A DNA stretch of 64,000 bases from Nocardioides luteus (GTDB lineage Bacteria; Actinomycetota; Actinomycetes; Propionibacteriales; Nocardioidaceae). The DNA lies in assembly GCF_000960475.2 (NCBI RefSeq), contig NZ_JZDQ02000011.1, positions 99,533 through 163,532 of the forward strand, read 5' to 3'. A model generated the notes under the pieces. That model searched no databases. It was not told the origin of the DNA and saw only the letters and a list, made by a program, of their open reading frames with translations. Below, piece after piece: positions 9,015 to 15,552 of this stretch. Every line of letters starts with the position of its first letter. Within the stretch, counting starts at the first letter, position 1. The position numbers and the translations under genes were made by a program.

Positions 9015-9994
9015 GCGACGTACACGACCCGTCCGACCGTGGTGCCGTCGGCAAGGCGCTGGACGCCGTCGGCCACCTGCTCCAGGGAGAGCTCCTCGCT
9101 GACCAGCGGCTTGATCGAGCCCTCGGCAGCCATCCGGGTGAGCTCGGCGTGGCACTGCCTGACGAGCTCGGGGGCGAGCATGTTGTAGAGACCCCAGTGG
9201 AGCCCGACGATCGAGTAGTTCTTGATCAGCGCGTGGTTGAGCGCGGCCTCCTGGATACGGCCGCCGGCGAAGCCGATGATCAGGATCCGGCCCTCGAAGG
9301 CGATGCACTTGGTGGAGCGGTCGTAGGTGTCGCCGCCGACCGGGTCGTAGATCACGTCGGCACCCTTGCCGCCGGTGACCTCCTTGACGACCTTCACGAA
9401 GTCCTCCTCGTGTCGGTCGATCACGACATCAGCGCCGAGCTTCTTGGCAACCTCGGCCTTCTCCGGTCCGCCGACCACGCCGATCACGGTCGCCCCGGCG
9501 GCCTTGCCGAGCTGGATCGCGGCGCTGCCGACCCCGCCCGCGGCGGCGTGGACGAGCAGCGTCTCGCCGGGCTGGAGGTGAGCGCGGCGGTGGAGCCCGA
9601 ACCAGCCGGTCTGGTAGCCGATGTAGAGGCTCGACGCCTCCGCGTCGGTGAGTGCCTCGGGCGCCGGGAAGGTCGTCGCGGCGTCCATCAGCGCGAGCTC
9701 GCCGAAGCCGCCGTAGGGCAGCGCGGCGCCGCCGATCACGCGGTCGCCGACCCGGAAGCCGTCGACTCCGTCACCGAGCTCGGTCACCTCGCCGCACAGC
9801 TCGACGCCGGCAGTGAACGGCAGCTCGGGCTTGACCTGGTAGAGACCCCGCGCCATCAGGACGTCGGGGAAGTTGGCCGGGCTGGCCAGCACCTTCACGA
9901 CGAGCTGCCCGGCCCCGGGGGACGGGTCGGACACCTCCTCGAGCCTCATCACGTCCTTCGGCTCACCGAGCTCGTTGATCCGCCACGCCTTCAT
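9011..9994 (-). CDS. NADPH:quinone oxidoreductase family protein (zinc-free MDR)
   Basis: 327-aa medium-chain dehydrogenase/reductase without the zinc ligands. The N-terminal GroES-like domain carries FPDVLMARGLYQVKPELPF, and the NADPH-binding motif is HAAAGGVGSAAIQLGKAAGA near residue 150. GGDTYDRSTKCIAFEGRILIIGFAGG is QOR-typical. It probably reduces an enoyl or quinone-type substrate with NADPH. ATGA overlaps join it to the genes on both sides. In this acyl-CoA operon an enoyl-thioester or aldehyde-related role is possible, but the sequence does not decide. Confidence 0.87.
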   Translation of the reverse strand: MKAWRINELGEPKDVMRLEEVSDPSPGAGQLVVKVLASPANFPDVLMARGLYQVKPELPFTAGVELCGEVTELGDGVDGFRVGDRVIGGAALPYGGFGELALMDAATTFPAPEALTDAEASSLYIGYQTGWFGLHRRAHLQPGETLLVHAAAGGVGSAAIQLGKAAGATVIGVVGGPEKAEVAKKLGADVVIDRHEEDFVKVVKEVTGGKGADVIYDPVGGDTYDRSTKCIAFEGRILIIGFAGGRIQEAALNHALIKNYSIVGLHWGLYNMLAPELVRQCHAELTRMAAEGSIKPLVSEELSLEQVADGVQRLADGTTVGRVVYVA

Positions 9995-10767
9995 ACCTGT
10001 CCCTCCACGTGCTGCCAGAGTCGGTTCATCCCGCCGAGCCACTTGTCGGTCTGTGTCGCCCGCGCGGCGTAGTAGTCGCCCACCTCCGGGTGCGGCAGCA
10101 CCAGGAAGCGGTCGTCGGTCGTCGCCTCCCAGGCGGCGTCGGCGACCTGCTCGGGGGTGAGCGCGCCGTCGCGGCTGAGCAGGCCCGCCATCGGTCCGGA
10201 CCGCTCGAGCATCCCGGTCTGCACACCCTGCGGGCAGATCGCCTGGACGACGATCCCGTGGTGGCGGTAGGTCACCGAGAGCCACTCCGCGAAGGCGACC
10301 GCGCCGTGCTTGGTGACCGAGTAGGTCGGCGTACCGACCATCATCAGCAGCCCCGCCGCGCTCGCGGTCACCACATAACGACCCGACTTCCGCTCGACCC
10401 ACTCGGGGACGAGGAGCCTTGCTGCCCTGACGTGGGCCATGACGTTGACCTCGTACGACGCCTGCCAGTCCTCCTCGGGACAGTCCAGGCCGATGCCGCG
10501 GTCGATGCCGGCATTTCCGTACCAGGTGTCGATCTGGCCGAGGTGGTCCTTCGCGGCCTCGACCAGGCGGGCGACGCCCTCGACGGAAGCCGCATCGCCG
10601 GCCACCGGGTGGGCGCCGATCTCCTTCGCGGTCTCGGCGAGGCGTACGTCGTCGATGTCGTTGACCACGACGCGGACGCCCTCGGCGACGAGGCGGGCGG
10701 CCAGCGCGCGGCCGATGCCACCTGCGGCGCCGGTGACGACGGCGGTGCTGTCGGGAGCGATCGGCAT
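9991..10767 (-). CDS. SDR-family oxidoreductase
   Basis: 258-aa classical short-chain dehydrogenase. The cofactor-binding TGAAGGIGRALA is at about residues 12-23, with NDIDD after strand 2 suggesting NAD preference. WYGNAGID replaces the usual NNAG, and the catalytic YSVTKHG (YxxxK) lies near 150. The C-terminal part (LPHPEVGDYYAARATQTDKW) is longer than in FabG, as in SDRs of actinomycete lipid or steroid loci. ATGA and TGATG overlaps tie it to its neighbours. Probable hydroxyacyl or alcohol oxidation; the substrate is unknown. Confidence 0.87.
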   Translation of the reverse strand: MPIAPDSTAVVTGAAGGIGRALAARLVAEGVRVVVNDIDDVRLAETAKEIGAHPVAGDAASVEGVARLVEAAKDHLGQIDTWYGNAGIDRGIGLDCPEEDWQASYEVNVMAHVRAARLLVPEWVERKSGRYVVTASAAGLLMMVGTPTYSVTKHGAVAFAEWLSVTYRHHGIVVQAICPQGVQTGMLERSGPMAGLLSRDGALTPEQVADAAWEATTDDRFLVLPHPEVGDYYAARATQTDKWLGGMNRLWQHVEGQV

Positions 10768-11522
10768 CAGACGCGACCGCCGGCGAGGGTGAGGCCGCCG
10801 TCGACGGTGACGAGCTGGCCGGTCATCCAGCCGGCGTCCTCGGAGAGGAGGAAGGAGGCGACGCCGGCGATGTCCTCGGGGACGCCGAGGCGCTTGAGCG
10901 GGTAGGCGGCCGAGACCTCGGCCTCGCGGCCCTCGTAGAGGAGCTCGGCGAACTTGGTCTTCACCACTGCGGGGAGGATCGCGTTGACGCGTACCTTCGG
11001 GCCGAGCTCGACCGAGAGCTCCTGGGTGATGTAGCTGAGCATCGCCTTGCTCGCGCCGTAGGTGGCGATCAGCGGCGTCGGGGCCAGGCCGGCCACCGAG
11101 GAGATGTTGACGACCGCGCCGCCGTGCTCCGACATCCACTGCCGCCAGACCTGCTGGGTCCAGCCGATCGGCGAGAGGCAGTTGACCTCGACGGTCTTGC
11201 GGGCCGACTCGCGGTCCATGTCGATCAGGCCGCCGGCCTTGGGGTTGATACCGGCGTTGTTGACCAGCAGGTCCGCGCCGCCGAACGTCTCGATCGCGGT
11301 CTTGACGACCTCCTCCTGGTGGTCCGGGTCGTCAGCCTTCCCGGCGATGCCGAGGGCGACCGCCTTGCCACCGAGCCCCTCGACCGCCTCCTCGAGCGCC
11401 TCGGGCTTGCGCGCCGTGATGACGACCTTCGCCCCCTCCTCCACCAGCCGCTGGGCGATGCCCAGACCGATGCCCCGGCTGGCCCCGGTGATGATCGCCG
11501 TACGTCCCTCGAACCTCGACAT
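10767..11522 (-). CDS. SDR-family oxidoreductase (FabG-like), first gene of the operon
   Basis: 251-aa short-chain dehydrogenase with TGASRGIGLGIA for cofactor binding, LLVNNAGINP, catalytic YGASKAM and the FabG-like end DAGWMTGQLVTVDGGLTL. I chose ATG 11522 because GAGGGA lies six bases upstream; an in-frame TTG two codons earlier (11528) is possible. It begins the eight-gene overlapping operon that ends at 3822. A TetR-type palindrome lies about 28 bp upstream. Likely a 3-hydroxyacyl-CoA dehydrogenase or similar; inferred. Confidence 0.87.
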   Translation of the reverse strand: MSRFEGRTAIITGASRGIGLGIAQRLVEEGAKVVITARKPEALEEAVEGLGGKAVALGIAGKADDPDHQEEVVKTAIETFGGADLLVNNAGINPKAGGLIDMDRESARKTVEVNCLSPIGWTQQVWRQWMSEHGGAVVNISSVAGLAPTPLIATYGASKAMLSYITQELSVELGPKVRVNAILPAVVKTKFAELLYEGREAEVSAAYPLKRLGVPEDIAGVASFLLSEDAGWMTGQLVTVDGGLTLAGGRV

Positions 11523-11549
11523 GCTCAATCCCTCGTGTGCTCGGCTAAT

Positions 11550-11565
11550 CTAAGCGCTTGCTTAG
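11550..11565. promoter_or_regulatory. Operator-like palindrome upstream of the acyl-CoA operon
   Basis: CTAAGC-GCTT-GCTTAG, a perfect six-base inverted repeat with a 4-base centre, about 28 bp before the first SDR start. The form suits a TetR-family regulator of acyl-CoA or steroid metabolism. No such regulator is adjacent, so it would be encoded elsewhere. Confidence 0.5.
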
Positions 11566-11642
11566 GTGGTGACAGCGGTCACTCTACGGGGTCGCCCAAG
11601 AACATGGAAGGTCGGTGTCCAGGCAATGCCGAGAAGTCCGCC

Positions 11643-11945
11643 CGGTCGGCCGAGGCGTCACGCCGGTCGCGCGAAGCGTCACCCCGGTCGGCCGACGCGT
11701 CACCCCGGTCGGCCGAAGCGTCACCCCGGTCGGGCGACGCGTCAGCCGCGCGTCAGCCGAGGCGTCACGTACGTCGGCCGAAGCGTCACTCCGGTCGGCC
11801 GAGGTGGCACCGTCGCGACCACTCGACCGACGTACGTGACGTCTCGACCGACCGGAGCGACGTCTCGAGCAACCGGAGCGACGTCTCGGCCGACGTACGT
11901 GACGCCTCGGTCTGCGCGCCCGACCACTCGGCCGCCGAACGCACC
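11643..11945. repeat. 21-bp tandem repeat array with inverted second half
   Basis: Eight forward units carry a TCGGCCGA-type core at 11646, 11667, 11688, 11709, 11730, 11753, 11774 and 11795: period 21 with a single 2-bp slip. After a 28-bp step, six units in reverse orientation have cores at 11823, 11844, 11865, 11886, 11907 and 11928, period exactly 21. Forward units read TCGGCCGAMGCGTCACC; reverse units read GACGTCTCGACCGA. With its flanks this fills the 11566-12073 spacer, and I see no gene there. Open frames in every phase come from the 7-codon periodicity. Confidence 0.85.
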
Positions 11946-11986
11946 GCCCGTACGGCGAAGGGTCCCCGGGCAACAACGCCGAAAAC

Positions 11987-12066
11987 GCAGTTGTGGGCGA
12001 CGAAACTGTCGTTTCGTCGCCCACAACTGCAGACTCGGCCGTCAGAACTACAGATTCGGCCGGGGA
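11987..12066. terminator. 20-bp perfect hairpin plus two 21-bp units downstream of the GuaB3 gene
   Basis: Arms 11987-12006 and 12011-12030 (GCAGTTGTGGGCGACGAAAC and its exact complement) are separated by TGTC. Two direct 21-bp units, each starting AACT and containing TCGGCCG, follow at 12025 and 12046. The 11976-11990 side contains a partial inverted copy (GCCGA then GCAGTT at the same spacing). It lies just beyond the minus-strand GuaB3 stop, so a terminator role is likely; there is no U-tract. Confidence 0.7.
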
Positions 12067-12073
12067 TCGATCG

Positions 12074-13180
12074 TCAGCCGACGACGACCTCGATGCGCTG
12101 GAACTCCTTGAGGTCGGTGTAGCCGGTGGTGGCCATGGCGCGCTTGAGGGCGCCGACGAGGTTCATGGTGCCGTCGGCGACGTGGGAGGGGCCGTAGAGG
12201 ACCTCCTCGAAGGTGCCGACGGGCTGGAAGGCGACGCGCTCGCCGCGGGGCAGGTCGGCGTGGTGGGCCTCGTTGCCCCAGTGGAAGCCCTTGCCGGGGG
12301 CATCCGTGGCACGCGCGAAAGGCGAACCCACCATGACCGCGTCGGCGCCGCAGGCGATCGCCTTGGCGATGTCGCCGGAGCGGCCGACGGCGCCGTCGGC
12401 GATGACGTGTACGTAGCGGCCGCCGGACTCGTCCAGGTAGTCACGACGCGCAGCAGCCACGTCGGCGACGGCCGAGGCCATCGGCACCGCGACACCCAGC
12501 ACCGTCCGCGTCGTGTGGGCCGCACCGCCGCCGAAGCCGACCAGCACGCCGGCGGCGCCGGTGCGCATCAGGTGGAGCGCGGCCTGGTAGGTCGCGCAGC
12601 CGCCGACGATCACCGGCACGTCGAGCTCGTAGATGAACTCCTTGAGGTTGAGCGGCTCGGCCTGCGAGGAGACGTGCTCGGCCGAGACGGTGGTGCCGCG
12701 GATGACGAAGAGGTCGACGCCGGCGTCGACGACGGCCTTGGCGTACTCCTTCGTCCGCTGCGGGGACAGCGCCCCGGCCACGGTGACGCCCGAGGCGCGG
12801 ACCTCGCGCAGCCGCTCGGTGATCAGCTCGGCCTTGATCGGCGCCTCGTAGATCTCCTGCAGCCGCCGGGTCGCGTCGACACCGCTCAGCTCGGCCAGCT
12901 CGTCGAGCAGCGGCTGCGGGTCGTCGTAGCGGGTCCACACGCCCTCGAGGTTGAGCACCCCGAGGCCGCCGAGCTTGCCCAACGCGATCGCGGTCGACGG
13001 CGACATCACCGAGTCCATCGGCGCGGCGATCACCGGGATGTCGAAGCGGTAGGCGTCGATCTGCCAGTCGGTGCTGACCTCGGTGGTGTCACGGGTGCGC
13101 CGCGACGGCACGATCGCCACGTCGTCGAAGGCGTACGCCCGTCGTGCTCGCTTGGCCCGGCCGATCTCGATCTCAGTCAC
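12074..13180 (-). CDS. guaB3: GuaB3 family IMP dehydrogenase-related protein
   Basis: 368 aa, matching actinobacterial GuaB3 (about 370-380 aa), which lack the CBS domains of true IMP dehydrogenase. The N-terminus MTEIEIGRAKRARRAYAFDD followed by VAIVPSRRTRD is characteristic. IAAPMDSVMSPSTAI, LGVLNLEGVWTRY and VIADGAVGRSGDIAKAIACG follow the IMPDH barrel pattern. A Cys-loop equivalent of IMPDH is not obvious; the region reads VPVIVGGCATYQAA. I chose the GTG at 13180. True guaB lies separately at 25.5-27.0 kb. GuaB3 enzymes have been linked to GMP reductase-like activity; I cannot assign the direction. Confidence 0.88.
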   Translation of the reverse strand: MTEIEIGRAKRARRAYAFDDVAIVPSRRTRDTTEVSTDWQIDAYRFDIPVIAAPMDSVMSPSTAIALGKLGGLGVLNLEGVWTRYDDPQPLLDELAELSGVDATRRLQEIYEAPIKAELITERLREVRASGVTVAGALSPQRTKEYAKAVVDAGVDLFVIRGTTVSAEHVSSQAEPLNLKEFIYELDVPVIVGGCATYQAALHLMRTGAAGVLVGFGGGAAHTTRTVLGVAVPMASAVADVAAARRDYLDESGGRYVHVIADGAVGRSGDIAKAIACGADAVMVGSPFARATDAPGKGFHWGNEAHHADLPRGERVAFQPVGTFEEVLYGPSHVADGTMNLVGALKRAMATTGYTDLKEFQRIEVVVG

Positions 13181-13239
13181 AGGACGGATTGTTCCACGTG
13201 ACCGGATCGAGATCGGAAAGCACGCACCGACCTGGACCG

Positions 13240-13704
13240 TCAGCTCAGGTCGTAGGAGAGCACGAAGCCGTACGCCTCGCCACCGCCCTCCTCGGAGAGG
13301 ACCATGTCCGCCTCGCCGACGAGCCCCTCGAGACCGCCGGTGCCGAGCCCGGGGACGACGGTGAGGTGGGAGCGGACGGTCTTGTCGGCGTACGTCCCGC
13401 TGATCCGCCACACGCAGGAGCCCTCCTGGCCGGCGATGGAGCCGGTGAACTGCTCGTACGCCTCGAAGACCGCGCCGCCGGCGGGGTTGCCGTAGGCGCC
13501 GATCATCCGGGCGACACCCTTGCCCTCGATCTCCCCGGAGTAGGTGTAGTCGGTCTCGGCGGTCGTCAGGCCGCGGTTCGGGATGTAGACGTCGTCGCCC
13601 ATCTGGGTGCCCTCGCCGTCGATGTCGACGTAGGCCGCCTCGATCCAGCGCGCGACGGTCATCGTGGTGCTTGCCTTGTTGCCGTAGGTGTTGCTGTTCG
13701 TCAT
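13240..13704 (-). CDS. DUF3224 domain-containing protein
   Basis: 154-aa soluble protein of the DUF3224 beta-barrel family: YSGEIEGKGVARMIGAYG, FEAYEQFTGSIAGQEGSCVWR and the C-terminal GFVLSYDLS are typical. No signal peptide or membrane segment is seen. Members of this family have no established function; some sit in lipocalin-like clans. It is divergent from the AraC regulator (starts 63 bases apart), so control by that regulator is possible. ATG 13704 is the first in-frame ATG that keeps the conserved N-terminus. Confidence 0.8.
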   Translation of the reverse strand: MTNSNTYGNKASTTMTVARWIEAAYVDIDGEGTQMGDDVYIPNRGLTTAETDYTYSGEIEGKGVARMIGAYGNPAGGAVFEAYEQFTGSIAGQEGSCVWRISGTYADKTVRSHLTVVPGLGTGGLEGLVGEADMVLSEEGGGEAYGFVLSYDLS

Positions 13705-13767
13705 GGGTCCAGCCTGCTCGGGAAACAGGGGCGCAGGATTGAAGGAACGCGCCATATCGTTGGCGGC

Positions 13768-14565
13768 ATGGCAGGTCACGTGGAGGGCAGGGGCTATCCC
13801 GACGCGATCGTGCGGCCGGTGACGGCGGCCCGGACGATCACCACCGAGCGGTTCGCACCCTGCCCCGAGATCGCCGGCCACGTGGACTACCACTGGTACG
13901 TCGCCTGGGACCTCGAGCACCCGCACGACCAGCAGGTCATCCCGCAGCCGCGGATCCACATCGCCGCCGAGGAGGGCCGGCTGCTGGTCCACGGCATCGG
14001 CCGGCGCCCGTTCGTCCGGCATCTCACCGGCCGCGGGCACACCCTCGGCGTCTCCTTCCTGCCCGGCCTCTTCCGGCCCGTGCTCGGCCGCCGGGTGAGC
14101 ACGATCGCCGACCAGGTCGTCCCCGCCCAGGAGCTGCTCCGCGTCGACGACCGGCCGGCCGCGGAGCGGATCCTGTCGTCGGCCGACCCGAAGGAGATGG
14201 CCGCCGCCATGGAGGCCTACCTCCTGGAGGTCGGCCTTCCCGCCGACCCCGTGGCCGAGGACGTACGCCGCTGGGTGACTCTCGCCGAGGACGACCGCTC
14301 GATCACGCGCGCCGAGCAGCTCGCCGACCACGCCGGCCTGAGCCTGCGGTCGCTGCAGCGCCTCTTCAGCGAGTACGTCGGGATCGGCCCGAAGTGGGTC
14401 GTGCAGCGGTTCCGCGTGCTCGAGGTCGCCGCCCGCGCCCATTCCGGCGACGTCGACTGGGCCGCGGTCGCCGCGGAGCTCGACTTCAGCGACCAGGCCC
14501 ACCTGGTGCGTACGTTCCGGGACGTCGTGGGCGCTCCCCCGGCGACCTACGCCAAGGACCTGTAG
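13768..14565 (+). CDS. AraC-family transcriptional regulator with DUF6597-like N-terminal domain
   Basis: 265 aa. The C-terminal AraC double HTH is visible: LADHAGLSLRSLQRLFSEY, then PKWVVQRFRVLEVAA and AAELDFSDQAHLVRTFRDV. The N-terminal half (CPEIAGHVDYHWYVAWDLE, QVIPQPRIHIAAE, VSFLPGLFRPVLG) matches the sensory domain common in actinomycete AraC proteins. A longer open frame starts upstream at 13144, but ATG 13768 gives the family N-terminus. It is divergent from the DUF3224 gene and convergent with the XRE regulator, from which it is separated by a hairpin. Confidence 0.85.
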   Translation: MAGHVEGRGYPDAIVRPVTAARTITTERFAPCPEIAGHVDYHWYVAWDLEHPHDQQVIPQPRIHIAAEEGRLLVHGIGRRPFVRHLTGRGHTLGVSFLPGLFRPVLGRRVSTIADQVVPAQELLRVDDRPAAERILSSADPKEMAAAMEAYLLEVGLPADPVAEDVRRWVTLAEDDRSITRAEQLADHAGLSLRSLQRLFSEYVGIGPKWVVQRFRVLEVAARAHSGDVDWAAVAAELDFSDQAHLVRTFRDVVGAPPATYAKDL

Positions 14566-14615
14566 GGGTTGTGAAGCTGAGAGTGATCTATAGACCACTC
14601 TCAGCTTCACAACCC
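14566..14615. terminator. Perfect 20-bp hairpin between convergent regulator genes
   Basis: Arms 14566-14585 and 14596-14615 (GGGTTGTGAAGCTGAGAGTG and its exact complement) flank a 10-base loop. It starts immediately after the AraC stop, and its right arm contains the stop codon and last codons of the XRE gene on the other strand. This suggests a bidirectional terminator without a U-tract. Confidence 0.75.
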
Positions 14616-15434
14616 GCGCGCGAGCTGCTCGAGCGCGGCTGCCGAGGACGAACCGGGCTCGGCCCGGTAGAGCACGATGCGCTGGCTGGTCTCGGGCAGC
14701 ACCATCGCCTCGTACGCCAGGTCCAGCCGCCCCACCACCGGATGCCGCAGGCGCTTGATGCCGTAGCCGCAGTCCATCACCGGATGCTCGGCCCACAGCT
14801 CGGCGAACAGGTCGCTGCGCTGGACGAGCTCACCGACCAGGCAGCTGAGGATGTGGTCGTCGGGGTGCAGGCCCGAGGAGTAGCGCAGGAAGCCGACCAT
14901 CTGCAGCCCGGTGCCCTCGGGATCGACGAAGAGCTCGGGACCGTCCGGCTCGAGGAAGAACCGGCGGATGATGTTCGGGCGCTGGGGGCGGCCGGCGTAC
15001 GGCGCGTCGAAGTCCAGCCCGTGACCGTAGAGGCGGTGGCCGAGGTCGTTCCAGGCGAGCACGTAGTTGGCGTGGTCGACGATGAGCGCGGGACCGGGGT
15101 AGTCCATCAGCATCGCCACCGCGGCCGGGCGCGGCTCCACGTCGCGGCCGCCCGAGACCGTCTCGACCGGGCGCGCCAGCCGACGCAGGTGGTCGTGCTC
15201 CTCGGCACTCAGCCGCAGCGCCCGGGCCAGCGAGTCGATCACCGCGTCGGAGGCGTTGTGGTGGTCGGCCCGCTCCAGCCGGGTGTAGTAGGTCGGCGAG
15301 ACGCCGGCCAGCATGGCCAGCTCCTCGCGGCGCAGGCCGGGCACCCGGCGGGCACCGTAGGACACCAGGCCGGCCTCCTCGGGGCTGATCGCCGCCCGGC
15401 GGCTGCGCAGGAACTCTCCGAGCTCGGTCGTCAT
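14607..15434 (-). CDS. XRE-family regulator with MmyB-like ligand-binding domain
   Basis: 275 aa. The N-terminal HTH reads VPGLRREELAMLAGVSPTYY then TRLERADHHN, the form found in MmyB-type actinomycete regulators. The rest (ALIVDHANYVLAWNDLGHRLYGH, RFFLEPDGPELF, ELWAEHPVMDCGYGIKRLRHP) is the PAS-like MmyB ligand domain, which binds fatty acids in characterised relatives. It is divergent from the MFS exporter (118 bases between starts), a common local-repressor arrangement. Confidence 0.88.
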   Translation of the reverse strand: MTTELGEFLRSRRAAISPEEAGLVSYGARRVPGLRREELAMLAGVSPTYYTRLERADHHNASDAVIDSLARALRLSAEEHDHLRRLARPVETVSGGRDVEPRPAAVAMLMDYPGPALIVDHANYVLAWNDLGHRLYGHGLDFDAPYAGRPQRPNIIRRFFLEPDGPELFVDPEGTGLQMVGFLRYSSGLHPDDHILSCLVGELVQRSDLFAELWAEHPVMDCGYGIKRLRHPVVGRLDLAYEAMVLPETSQRIVLYRAEPGSSSAAALEQLARGL

Positions 15435-15467
15435 GGTTCCTATAGTGCGGGCGCGCGGCGATTTCTT

Positions 15468-15512
15468 CCTGTCCCTGCCAGTGCCAGGCACGCGGGTGAC
15501 TGTCAGGACAGG
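15468..15512. promoter_or_regulatory. Inverted repeat between the XRE regulator and MFS exporter
   Basis: CCTGTCC at 15468-15474 and GGACAGG at 15506-15512 form a perfect 7-bp inverted repeat, centred 31 bases apart, in the 118-bp divergent spacer. TGCCAGTGCCAGGCA lies between them. It is a candidate site for the adjacent XRE regulator; the wide spacing would need looping or two dimers. Confidence 0.3.
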
Positions 15513-15552
15513 TGTCTGGCTGGCGTACGTCATCCGGCGCAGCGTTGGGGCC

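Noticed and set aside
11643..11945. CRISPR array
   Set aside because: Units are contiguous, 21 bp and without spacers, and no cas genes are near.
11566..12122. Several repetitive proteins (heptad-like HPGRP or SAEASPRS repeats) on both strands
   Set aside because: A 21-bp DNA repeat keeps all frames open with 7-residue periodicity. No ribosome-binding site, no codon bias and no family match; best explained as non-coding repeat.
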